Of a stretch of DNA of 64,000 nt, positions 42,485-50,155 are shown one piece after another. Numbering within the stretch: position 1 is the stretch's first letter; each line of letters begins with the position of its first letter. Both the position numbers and the translations under genes were made by a program. Below the pieces are notes generated by a model. It did no database searches. It was not told the origin of the DNA and saw only the letters and a list, made by a program, of their open reading frames with translations. Source of the stretch: Eubacteriales bacterium (GTDB taxonomy: Bacteria > Bacillota > Clostridia > Christensenellales > Aristaeellaceae); NCBI GenBank assembly GCA_028705775.1, contig JAQWCW010000009.1, positions 27,818 through 91,817 of the forward strand, written 5' to 3'.

Positions 42485-43642
42485 TCATTTTCCGTAATAA
42501 GCCCGTTCAAGAAGGGAGAGCATTTCGCTCTCTGTTATGCTTCTGGGATTACAGCCCGTGCATGGGTCCTGAATTGCATTTTTCACGATGTTTTCCTTTT
42601 CCCTGATAAAAAGCTCCTCGCTCACTCCCGCTTCCTTATATGATGATGGAACGTCTGCAAGAGTGCGGAGCTTTATAATCTCGCTAATCAGATTTTTGAC
42701 AAGCAATCTGTCAGTTCCGCCCGCAAGCCCAAGGCGCCGCGCTATCACGGCGTACCTTGCCTCTGCCTCTTTTTCGTTGAACTCTATTACATGGGGCAGC
42801 AGAATCGCGTTGCACATTCCGTGCGGAATCGAAAACATTGCTCCCGTTTTGTGCGCAAGCGAATGAGCGATTCCGAGCAGCGCCGACGAGAAAGCCATTC
42901 CTGCCATGCATTGCGCGATATGCATCATTTCGCGCGCGCTTCTGTCGCCATTGCAGCTTTCAAGCAGATTCTCAAATATGATTACAATGCTTTCAAGCGC
43001 CATTGCGTCGGTAAACGGGCTTCTTGCGGACGCTACATACGCCTCTATCGAATGGGTAAGCGCGTCAAGACCGGTATTGGCGCACAAATCAAAAGGCATT
43101 GACACTGGCAAGTCCGTATCAAGCACAGCTATATCCGGCGTCATTCCGAAATCCGCAAGCGGGTATTTGATGTTGGTTTTTCTGTCCGTGATAACGGAAA
43201 ACGCCGTGACCTCGCTCGCAGTTCCTGAGGTTGACGGAATAGCAGCAAAAATTGCCTTGCCTCGCATCGGCGGCAGCGCGAAGGGCTTTACGATTTCCTC
43301 AAAGGTAAGCCCCGGATGCTCATACATTACCCACATTGCTTTTGCTGCGTCAATTGCCGAGCCGCCGCCTATTGCAGCGATAACGTCGGGGTTTTCCTTC
43401 TCCAGAAACTTTGCGCCCTTTTCGACAGTTTCAACGCTTGGGTCAGGCTCGATTCCCTCATAAAGCGCCGTTTCAATCCCGCTGTCCTCAAGCACCTTCT
43501 GAAGTTTTTCCAGCGCGCCGATTCTGCGCATTGACGCCCCGCCCGTTACGATGACTGCCTTTTTTCTGCCCTTCAGAACCGAAAGCTCGCTGATTGCGCC
43601 TGCGCCGAAATAAACATCACGCGGATTCGTATATCTTCCCAT
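42485..43642 (-). CDS. Iron-containing alcohol dehydrogenase
   Basis: This 385-residue group III alcohol dehydrogenase probably reduces an aldehyde in fermentation or oxidises a small alcohol. The NAD(P) motif is GGGSAIDAAKAM near residue 93. The iron ligands lie in NTGLDALTHSIEAY (Asp and His) and in GIAHSLAHKTGAMFSIPHG, including the two conserved histidines. Subgroup (1,3-propanediol, butanol, lactaldehyde) cannot be told. It is a single gene bounded by a terminator. Its upstream region holds an inverted repeat that covers the likely -10 box. Confidence 0.93.
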   Translation of the reverse strand: MGRYTNPRDVYFGAGAISELSVLKGRKKAVIVTGGASMRRIGALEKLQKVLEDSGIETALYEGIEPDPSVETVEKGAKFLEKENPDVIAAIGGGSAIDAAKAMWVMYEHPGLTFEEIVKPFALPPMRGKAIFAAIPSTSGTASEVTAFSVITDRKTNIKYPLADFGMTPDIAVLDTDLPVSMPFDLCANTGLDALTHSIEAYVASARSPFTDAMALESIVIIFENLLESCNGDRSAREMMHIAQCMAGMAFSSALLGIAHSLAHKTGAMFSIPHGMCNAILLPHVIEFNEKEAEARYAVIARRLGLAGGTDRLLVKNLISEIIKLRTLADVPSSYKEAGVSEELFIREKENIVKNAIQDPCTGCNPRSITESEMLSLLERAYYGK

Positions 43643-43671
43643 AAAACACGCTCCTTTTCAATTTGGGATTA

Positions 43672-43700
43672 GGATAACCTCAGCGTTGTCCGGTTATTCC
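43672..43700. promoter_or_regulatory. Inverted repeat in front of the iron ADH gene
   Basis: GGATAACC and GGTTATTCC are separated by 12 bases (one extra T in the second arm). On the minus strand one arm contains a TATCCT -10-like box about 36 bases before the start codon, so this is a candidate operator or an RNA hairpin. Confidence 0.4.
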
Positions 43701-43722
43701 CATAACGAGCGCCTACCTGATA

Positions 43723-43730
43723 AAACGTTT
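43723..43730. promoter_or_regulatory. AAACGTTT palindrome between iron ADH and GH5
   Basis: The element lies in the context ATAAAACGTTTCAC. The same core occurs in front of the GH65 gene (58375-58382) and of DUF3842/heparinase (63158-63165). It resembles the centre of LacI/CcpA-type operators. The regulated gene here could be the iron ADH or the GH5 gene. Confidence 0.35.
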
Positions 43731-43839
43731 CACTAAAATGCGAAAATCGGCTCATTTGTGCTTCGGCAGGGCTTTTCAAAGCAAGGATTATTGTGTATCA
43801 TAACAATATAGAAAAATCGGAATCAAAGGAGCGAAGGGA

Positions 43840-44955
43840 ATGAAGAAAATTCTTGCGATTATCTGCGCTGTGGCAATTGCGCTCTCGGCTGCAATAATAC
43901 CCGCCTTTGCGGAAAATGAAGGCTTTGAAAAAGCGGCTGACGCAGTAAAAAATATGCGCGTCGGCTGGAATCTCGGAAACACGCTTGACAGCTTTGGGGC
44001 ATGGATAAAGCAGTCAACACAAAGCAGACCCGTCGATTATGAAACGGCGTGGAACAATCCCGTAACGACGAATGAAATCATTGCAATGGTAAAGGACGCG
44101 GGCTTTGGCGCTGTCCGCGTTCCCGTAACCTATTCTCAGCACGTTGACGCTGAGGGCAATATCGAAACCGCGTGGCTCGACCGCGAGGAAGAAATCGTCA
44201 ACTACGTTCTGAATAACGGAATGTACTGCATAATCAATATGCATCACGATACCGGAACCGACGGCTGGCTGCACGCCACAAAGACGGGCTACGACGAAAC
44301 CGCAGCCAAATTCGCAAAAATGTGGAAGCAGATAGCCGAGCGCTTTTCGGGCTACGGCGACAAGCTGCTGTTTGAAGGCTTCAACGAAATACTTGACGAA
44401 AACAACGAATGGAATACGCCCAAGCAGGACGCATACGACATTGTTAACTCCCTCAACCAGCTTTTCGTTGACACCGTAAGGGCAACCGGCGGGAACAACG
44501 CCGAGCGCAACATCGTCGTCACCACCTATGCGGCAGCGCACAACAGCGCCGTACTGCGCGGCTTCGTGCTGCCCACAGATACCGCAGACGGTCATCTGAT
44601 TGCCGAGGTTCACAGCTACTCGCCTTGGAATTTCACATCAACCACAGCGACATGGACGAAGATGACGGACAAATGGACTCAGCAGCTCGCCGCTGAAATC
44701 GCCCAGACCTACAAGAGCATAAGCACGCGTTTCAGCACGGACAATGTGCCTGTAATCGTAGGCGAGTTCGGCAGCGAGGATAAAAGCAACACCGCTGACA
44801 GAGCGCAATGGGCCAAATGTGTAGTCGCTCAGGCTGCCAAAAACGGAGTCGTCTGCTTCTACTGGGATACCGGAACGTTCCGCCTGCTCGACCGCGACAA
44901 CATGGTATTGCTCTACCCCGAAATTGTAACCGCAATCATTGAAGCGGCTAAGTAA
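43840..44955 (+). CDS. Secreted glycoside hydrolase family 5 (endoglucanase-like)
   Basis: The 371-residue protein has a signal peptide (ILAIICAVAIALSAAIIPAFA) and one GH5 domain. RVGWNLGNTLDSFG at the start is typical. The acid/base glutamate is in FEGFNEIL (E183) and the nucleophile in VIVGEFGSED (E309). It probably cleaves beta-1,4-glucan, glucomannan or xyloglucan-type chains. No carbohydrate-binding module, dockerin or anchor is present, so it is released. An AGGAG site lies close to ATG, and TTTTCA-17-TATCAT about 40 bases upstream may be the promoter. A bidirectional terminator follows. Confidence 0.92.
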   Translation: MKKILAIICAVAIALSAAIIPAFAENEGFEKAADAVKNMRVGWNLGNTLDSFGAWIKQSTQSRPVDYETAWNNPVTTNEIIAMVKDAGFGAVRVPVTYSQHVDAEGNIETAWLDREEEIVNYVLNNGMYCIINMHHDTGTDGWLHATKTGYDETAAKFAKMWKQIAERFSGYGDKLLFEGFNEILDENNEWNTPKQDAYDIVNSLNQLFVDTVRATGGNNAERNIVVTTYAAAHNSAVLRGFVLPTDTADGHLIAEVHSYSPWNFTSTTATWTKMTDKWTQQLAAEIAQTYKSISTRFSTDNVPVIVGEFGSEDKSNTADRAQWAKCVVAQAAKNGVVCFYWDTGTFRLLDRDNMVLLYPEIVTAIIEAAK

Positions 44956-44976
44956 TCCGCCAAATACAGCACATAG

Positions 44977-45013
44977 AAAACGTCCCTCCGAAAAAAACGG
45001 AAGGACGTTTTTC
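44977..45013. terminator. Bidirectional terminator between GH5 and pyrG
   Basis: AAAACGTCC and GGACGTTTT, with an inner TCCG/CGGA pair around a run of A, give a long stem with T-runs on both strands. It serves the two convergent genes. Confidence 0.85.
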
Positions 45014-45022
45014 TTAACTGTT

Positions 45023-46624
45023 TCAGCGCTCCATTGCTTTCTTGAGCAGCTCCACAAACAGGGGATGCGGGCTGTCCGGACGAGAAAGGAATTCGGGATG
45101 GTAGATAACGCCGATATACATCGGAGCGTCAGTTACCTCAAACGCCTCAATATAACCGGTCTGCGTGTCCCTTCCGGAGAGAAGCACATTATGCTTTTCA
45201 AGAGGCTTTACAGTGTTTTCGATAATCTCATAGCGATTGCCGTGGCGCTCGCGGATTTTTTCGCAGCCGTAAATTCCGGCAATTTTGCTGTTTGGCGCAA
45301 GCGCAATATCGCTGCCGCCCATGCGGCTTTCCGGCTTTGCATACGCGTCCTCGCAGATGCGCTCAGCCGGAACTTCGCACACGACCGGCGAGCAGTCGGG
45401 CTCAACTTCGCGCGAGTTGGCTGATTTCTCGCCAAGCAGGGAGCGGGTAAGCTCAACAAGCCCAAGCTGCATTCCGTAACCAATCATCAGCGTGGGAATC
45501 TTATGCTCCCTTGCGTATTTGAGCGCCATTATAATCTGCTCTGCTCCGCGCTTGCCGTAGCCGCCCGGCATAACGACAGCCTTGAAGCCGCCCAGCATTT
45601 CATCAAGATTGTCATTTGTAAGGCTTTCGGGATTGACAAGCGTTAAATCAACCTTTACATTGCGCTCGATTCCCGCGTGGTTCAAGGATTCGATTACGGA
45701 AAGATACGCGTCGCGCAGCGATACGTACTTGCCAATCATTCCGACGCTGATATGCGATTCAGGATTCATTGCGCGGTAGGTGATTTCCTTCCAACGCGTA
45801 AGGTCAGCGGGTTTGCGCTCAAGAGAAAGCTCGCTGAGCACATCGTCGGCAAGCCCTTCCTTTTCAAGATTCATGGGCAGCTCATAAAGGCTTTCGCAGT
45901 CCATATTCGTAATAACATTCTGCGCCTTTACATTGCAGAAAAGAGCCATTTTATTCTTCGCCTCGCGGGAAATCGGAATTTCCGTGCGGCAAACGATGAT
46001 ATTCGGCTGAATTCCTATTGAGCGCAGAGTCTTTACGGAATGCTGCGTCGGCTTGGTTTTCAGCTCACCGGCGGCAGAGATGAACGGAAGAAGCGTTACA
46101 TGGATAAAGCAGCAGTTCTCCTCCCCCACATCCCACTTGAACTGGCGGATAGCCTCAAGATACGGGGACGCCTCCATATCGCCGACTGTTCCGCCGATTT
46201 CGGTTATAAGTATATCGGGGGTTTCAGTATCGGCAATTCTGCGAATGCACTGCTTGATTTCATTGGTAACGTGCGGGATTACCTGAATGGTAGCGCCCTT
46301 GTATTCACCATGGCGCTCCTTCTCCATCATATGGCGGTGAATCTTTCCGGTTGTTACTGACGAAAGACCCGAAAGGCGCACGTCGCCGAGGCGCTCGTAA
46401 TGCCCCAAATCCAAATCAGCGGCTACTCCGTCGTCAGTTATGAACGCTTCGCCATGCTGAAGGGGGCTTAAAAGCCCGGGGTCTACGTTGTAATACGGGT
46501 CCATCTTCTGCATAGCAACATTATAGCCGCGCAGCTTCAGCAGCCTGGCGAGGCTTGCCGCGGTAGTACCCTTACCGAGCGACGATACGACGCCGCCGGT
46601 TATAAATACGTACTTTGTGCTCAT
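45023..46624 (-). CDS. pyrG: CTP synthase lacking the glutaminase nucleophile
   Basis: PyrG makes CTP from UTP, ATP and glutamine-derived ammonia. The 533-residue protein starts at ATG 46624. The synthetase domain looks intact (GGVVSSLGKGTTAASLARLL, DPYYNVDPG, EIGGTVGDMEA). In the glutaminase domain the oxyanion strand MPGGYGKRG and the HPEF motif with His and Glu are present. The loop that reads GICLGMQ in other species is MIGYGMQ, with Gly382 at the place of catalytic Cys379 of E. coli. Glutamine hydrolysis should be lost, leaving free ammonia as the nitrogen source. The gene is ten bases after ackA, and a bidirectional terminator follows. Confidence 0.95.
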   Translation of the reverse strand: MSTKYVFITGGVVSSLGKGTTAASLARLLKLRGYNVAMQKMDPYYNVDPGLLSPLQHGEAFITDDGVAADLDLGHYERLGDVRLSGLSSVTTGKIHRHMMEKERHGEYKGATIQVIPHVTNEIKQCIRRIADTETPDILITEIGGTVGDMEASPYLEAIRQFKWDVGEENCCFIHVTLLPFISAAGELKTKPTQHSVKTLRSIGIQPNIIVCRTEIPISREAKNKMALFCNVKAQNVITNMDCESLYELPMNLEKEGLADDVLSELSLERKPADLTRWKEITYRAMNPESHISVGMIGKYVSLRDAYLSVIESLNHAGIERNVKVDLTLVNPESLTNDNLDEMLGGFKAVVMPGGYGKRGAEQIIMALKYAREHKIPTLMIGYGMQLGLVELTRSLLGEKSANSREVEPDCSPVVCEVPAERICEDAYAKPESRMGGSDIALAPNSKIAGIYGCEKIRERHGNRYEIIENTVKPLEKHNVLLSGRDTQTGYIEAFEVTDAPMYIGVIYHPEFLSRPDSPHPLFVELLKKAMER

Positions 46625-46634
46625 AATATCTCCC

Positions 46635-47828
46635 TTACTTCGATACGAGCGCAAGCGTATCGCGGGCGATAGCAAGCTCCTCGTTGGTCGGTATAACAAG
46701 AATCTTTACCTTGCTGTCATCAGTGGAGATAATCATTTCGCCGCGGCCCTTGTTCTTTTCCTTGTCAAGCTTTGCGCCAAGATACTCAAAGCCGTCCATA
46801 ATACGCTCGCGCAGAGCGTTGTTGTTTTCTCCGATTCCGGCGGTAAACACGATAGCGTCCACTCCGCCCATTTCAGCCGCGTATGCGCCGACAAACTTCT
46901 TTATGGTATGCACAAGAATATTTCTTGCCATAATGCAGCGCTCGTCGCCCTCGTCTGCCATGCGGTCAATATCGCGCATATCGCTGCTCTTGCCGGAGAT
47001 TCCGAGCAAGCCGCTCTTTTTGTTGAGAATCGTCAGCATTTCATCAACGGAAATATTGTCGCTGTTCATGATGAACTGGAGCGCGGCGGGGTCAACGCTT
47101 CCGGAACGAGTTCCCATAAGCACGCCCTCAAGAGGCGTAAGACCCATTGATGTGTCGAAGCACTTTCCATCCTTTACTGCGCAAATGGACGAGCCGTTCC
47201 CGAGATGGCAGGTTATCATGCGATAGCCCTTCTGAGCGTCAACGCCGAGGAAGTCGGCGGCGCGCTTGCTGACATAGCGGTGGGAGGTCCCGTGGAAACC
47301 GTAGCGGCGAATCTTGAGGCGCTCATAATACTCCATCGGGATACCGTAAAGATAGGACTCGGCGGGCATCGTCTGATGGAAAGCGGTATCAAAAACGGCA
47401 ACCATGGGCGTGTTCGGCATAACCTTCTGGCAAGCCTCGATGCCCATGATGTTCGCGGGATTGTGCAGCGGGCCGAGAGGGATGCAGGCGCGAATCGCAT
47501 CCATAACCTTATCGTCAATAATCATGCTCTTGGTAAAATCGGCTCCGCCATGAAGAACGCGATGACCAACCGCGCCGATTTCGTCCATAGACTTGACAGC
47601 GCCCTTTTCGGAGTCGGTAAGCGCCTTGAGCATATGCTCGATGGCTTCTATATGATTTTTCATCGGCGCGATAATCTGATACTCAAGTCCGCCGACCTTC
47701 TGCTTGAGGTTGCTTCCTTCGATTCCGATGCGCTCAACCTGACCCTTTGCGCGAACGCTTTCGTCTTGCATGTCAATCAGCTGGTACTTGAGGGATGAAG
47801 AACCCGCGTTGATGATGAGAATGTTCAT
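46635..47828 (-). CDS. ackA: Acetate kinase
   Basis: AckA interconverts acetyl phosphate and acetate with ATP gain in fermentation. The 397 residues start with MNILIINAGSSSLKYQLI and contain HRVLHGGADFT, RRYGFHGTSHRYVS, CHLGNGSSICAVKDG, DTSMGLTPLEGVLMGTRSG and DAIVFTAGIGENN, given as separate motifs. All are canonical. No pta gene is adjacent. pyrG follows on the same transcript. The start follows AAAGGAG. Confidence 0.97.
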   Translation of the reverse strand: MNILIINAGSSSLKYQLIDMQDESVRAKGQVERIGIEGSNLKQKVGGLEYQIIAPMKNHIEAIEHMLKALTDSEKGAVKSMDEIGAVGHRVLHGGADFTKSMIIDDKVMDAIRACIPLGPLHNPANIMGIEACQKVMPNTPMVAVFDTAFHQTMPAESYLYGIPMEYYERLKIRRYGFHGTSHRYVSKRAADFLGVDAQKGYRMITCHLGNGSSICAVKDGKCFDTSMGLTPLEGVLMGTRSGSVDPAALQFIMNSDNISVDEMLTILNKKSGLLGISGKSSDMRDIDRMADEGDERCIMARNILVHTIKKFVGAYAAEMGGVDAIVFTAGIGENNNALRERIMDGFEYLGAKLDKEKNKGRGEMIISTDDSKVKILVIPTNEELAIARDTLALVSK

Positions 47829-47924
47829 AATTCTTCTCTTCTCCTTTTATCTTTTATGCCATGAGCGGGTAAGCGCGGCGAAAAACGGCGCGCCAAAACC
47901 GCGGTGCATATGCATACGCTGTAC

Positions 47925-47930
47925 ATTATA
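47925..47930 (-). promoter_or_regulatory. Likely -10 box of ackA
   Basis: On the minus strand a perfect TATAAT lies about 97 bases before the ackA ATG. The -35 region 17 bases upstream is only TTTTAA, so the start is not certain. The 208-base space between ackA and tmcAL holds no other obvious element. Confidence 0.4.
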
Positions 47931-48036
47931 ACGGAATTGATGTAAAATTAAAAGGTATTTAACGATGTTTTACGGCTTTTTGAAGGTTTTTTCGCCCACA
48001 AACAGCTGAATTTGCGTAAGCAGGAGGAGCAGAAAA

Positions 48037-49242
48037 ATGCGCGTCGCCGGAATCGTATGCGAATACAATCCCTTCCACAACGGGCATAAGTATCTGATAG
48101 ACAAGGCGAGAAGCGAATTCTGCGCCGATTATGTTGTGTGCGCAATCTCCTCCTCCTTCCTTCAGCGCGGCGAGCCATCAATCGTATCCAAGCACGCGCG
48201 GGCGGAAATGGCAGTTGCCTCAGGCGCCGATATCGTGTTTGAAATTCCTCAAGTTTTTTCTTCCCGTGACGCGGAAACGTATGCGCGAGCGGGTGTCGCG
48301 GTTCTCCGCGGCACAAACGCTGTAACAGACATGGTGTTCGGCTCAGAATTTGACGATACGGAATTCTTATCGGAAGCGGCTGCAATACTTGAGAATCCTG
48401 ACGAGCGCTTTACCGCCGCGTTAAAGCAAGCTCTGTCCGAAGGCAAAAGCCTTGCCGCCGCAAAGGGAGCGGCTCTTTCAAACGCCCTTGGGTCTTGCGC
48501 CGAAAAGCTCGGAAAGCCGAATGTCTCCCTTGCACTTTCGTATATAAGAGCGCTTATGCGCTCATCCTCCGGCATTGTTCCACACGCTGTAAAGCGCATC
48601 GGCGAGGACTTTGGAAGCGAAAGCGCAGGAAAGCTTGCTTCTGCCGCAGGGATAAGGAGGCTAATCGCTTCGGGCAATTTATCTTCCGCATACGAATCAA
48701 TGCCGAAGGAAGCGTTTGAAATACTCGAAAGAGAAATCCGCGAGGGACGTATTCTTTCCCTAAAAGCTTATCGCGCGGCTTTGTCCTGCGCGCTTTCAAA
48801 GCAAACGCATGCGGAGGCGCAAAGCCTTGTCGATGTAAGCGAAGGGCTTGAAAACTATATCTACAAGGCGCTAGCAAAGCCATGGCAAAGCGCCGCAGAG
48901 CTTACAGGCAAAGCAAAGACCAGAAGATACACAGCGGGAAGGCTGAACAGATTTTTATCAAGCACGATGCTCGGACTTACAAAGGATTTAGCCGCTTCGG
49001 TAATTGATGTTCCGTACCTTCGTCTGCTTGCGATGAAGAAAGAGGCTGCGCCGCTTATGAAGCTCATCCGTCGCTCCGCGTCCCTCCCCGTTATTACGAA
49101 ACCGGCGCAGTTTGAAGCGAGCAGCGATTCCGAAAGGCTGTCGCGGATAATTGACGCGCGCGGTCAGGATATATGGTCGTCAATAATCGAAAGCCCTCTG
49201 CCGATGGGCGAGGATTTCAGAAAAAGCCCCGTAATATTATAA
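48037..49242 (+). CDS. tmcAL: tRNA(Met) cytidine acetate ligase TmcAL (YlbM)
   Basis: TmcAL makes N4-acetylcytidine at the wobble position of elongator tRNA-Met using acetate and ATP. The 401-residue protein has the nucleotidyltransferase motif GIVCEYNPFHNGHKYLI at the N-terminus. FLQRGEPSIVSKHARAEMA and the helical C-terminal half with KTRRYTAGRLNRFLSSTMLGL follow. Length agrees with Bacillus (about 415). The gene is 208 bases from ackA on the opposite strand. AGGAGG lies close to the ATG. The ylbJ-like gene follows, as in the ylb region of Bacillus. Confidence 0.93.
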   Translation: MRVAGIVCEYNPFHNGHKYLIDKARSEFCADYVVCAISSSFLQRGEPSIVSKHARAEMAVASGADIVFEIPQVFSSRDAETYARAGVAVLRGTNAVTDMVFGSEFDDTEFLSEAAAILENPDERFTAALKQALSEGKSLAAAKGAALSNALGSCAEKLGKPNVSLALSYIRALMRSSSGIVPHAVKRIGEDFGSESAGKLASAAGIRRLIASGNLSSAYESMPKEAFEILEREIREGRILSLKAYRAALSCALSKQTHAEAQSLVDVSEGLENYIYKALAKPWQSAAELTGKAKTRRYTAGRLNRFLSSTMLGLTKDLAASVIDVPYLRLLAMKKEAAPLMKLIRRSASLPVITKPAQFEASSDSERLSRIIDARGQDIWSSIIESPLPMGEDFRKSPVIL

Positions 49243-49288
49243 CCCCTTGTCTCATACTTTCGCCTGAAGGTCTTTAGGGAGGCGAGGT

Positions 49289-50155
49289 ATGAAACGCATT
49301 GCCGCCGCGTTCTTATTTGCGGGAATTTTGATACTCGTGCTTATCAACGCCGCGCCCCTGAAGGACGCGGCTTTTGGCGCAACGAAAGACTTTGCGCTTA
49401 ATGTATTCCCTGCGCTTATGCCCTCGCTCCTGATAATGATGCTTTATATAAACGGAGATATTGCGCCCAGAAGCAAGCGCTTATCACCTGCGCTCTCCGC
49501 CGCTGTGCTTGGGCTGATGACAGGCGCTCCGGGTTCGGCAAGGCTGCTTTTATCATCAAAAGAAAACGGAGATTCCAATGCCGAAAGATATTTCGGGTTT
49601 TGCGCCACGCTTAGCCCGATGTTTATACTTTCATATGTTTCCGAGCTTATCGGCGATAACCGTGCAGCCGTCCTGATATTCATTTCACAGCTTATAACGG
49701 CAATCAGCGGCGGCATTTTTATCGCCCTGTCAAGCACGCCTGAAAATGCGCGGGGTAAGTTTATATATCAAAGAAAGCCCTTTGAGGAAACGCTGCTTTC
49801 CTGCGGACGGGCGATGATGTGCGTGCTTTCGCTGATGATTCTGTTTTCGGTTCTGATTAGGCTTATTATTATCTATATGCCGCTCACGGGCGCAGCAAGG
49901 GCGATTTCGCACGCTTTTCTGGAAATTGCCGGAGGCGCTCCGGAGCTTGCGGATGCCGGAATCAATCCGCGAACGCTTACTTCCGTTATGGGCGCGGCGG
50001 TTTCCTTCGGCGGCGTCTGCATTTTTGCGCAGACTGCCGCTTTCCTTCGCCCGTTAGGCGTATCCATTCTAAAAGCCGCCCTTCTGCGCGTCATTCAAGG
50101 CGCGTTGGGCGGCGCAATTTGTTATCTTCTATATCCGTTTCTGTGCGCGTCATGA
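49289..50155 (+). CDS. YlbJ/SpoVV-like sporulation membrane protein
   Basis: The 288-residue protein has seven to eight spans and the nucleoside-recognition (Gate) features of YlbJ: NVFPALMPSLLIMMLYIN near residue 45, LMTGAPGSARLL and GFCATLSPMFILSYV. YlbJ (SpoVV) exports dipicolinic acid from the mother cell to the forespore in Bacillus. The present protein is shorter than the ~408 residues of that protein, so one end of the transporter appears reduced. It starts 46 bases after tmcAL behind GGGAGG. Its assignment as the DPA exporter, to partner dpaAB, is inference. Confidence 0.75.
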   Translation: MKRIAAAFLFAGILILVLINAAPLKDAAFGATKDFALNVFPALMPSLLIMMLYINGDIAPRSKRLSPALSAAVLGLMTGAPGSARLLLSSKENGDSNAERYFGFCATLSPMFILSYVSELIGDNRAAVLIFISQLITAISGGIFIALSSTPENARGKFIYQRKPFEETLLSCGRAMMCVLSLMILFSVLIRLIIIYMPLTGAARAISHAFLEIAGGAPELADAGINPRTLTSVMGAAVSFGGVCIFAQTAAFLRPLGVSILKAALLRVIQGALGGAICYLLYPFLCAS

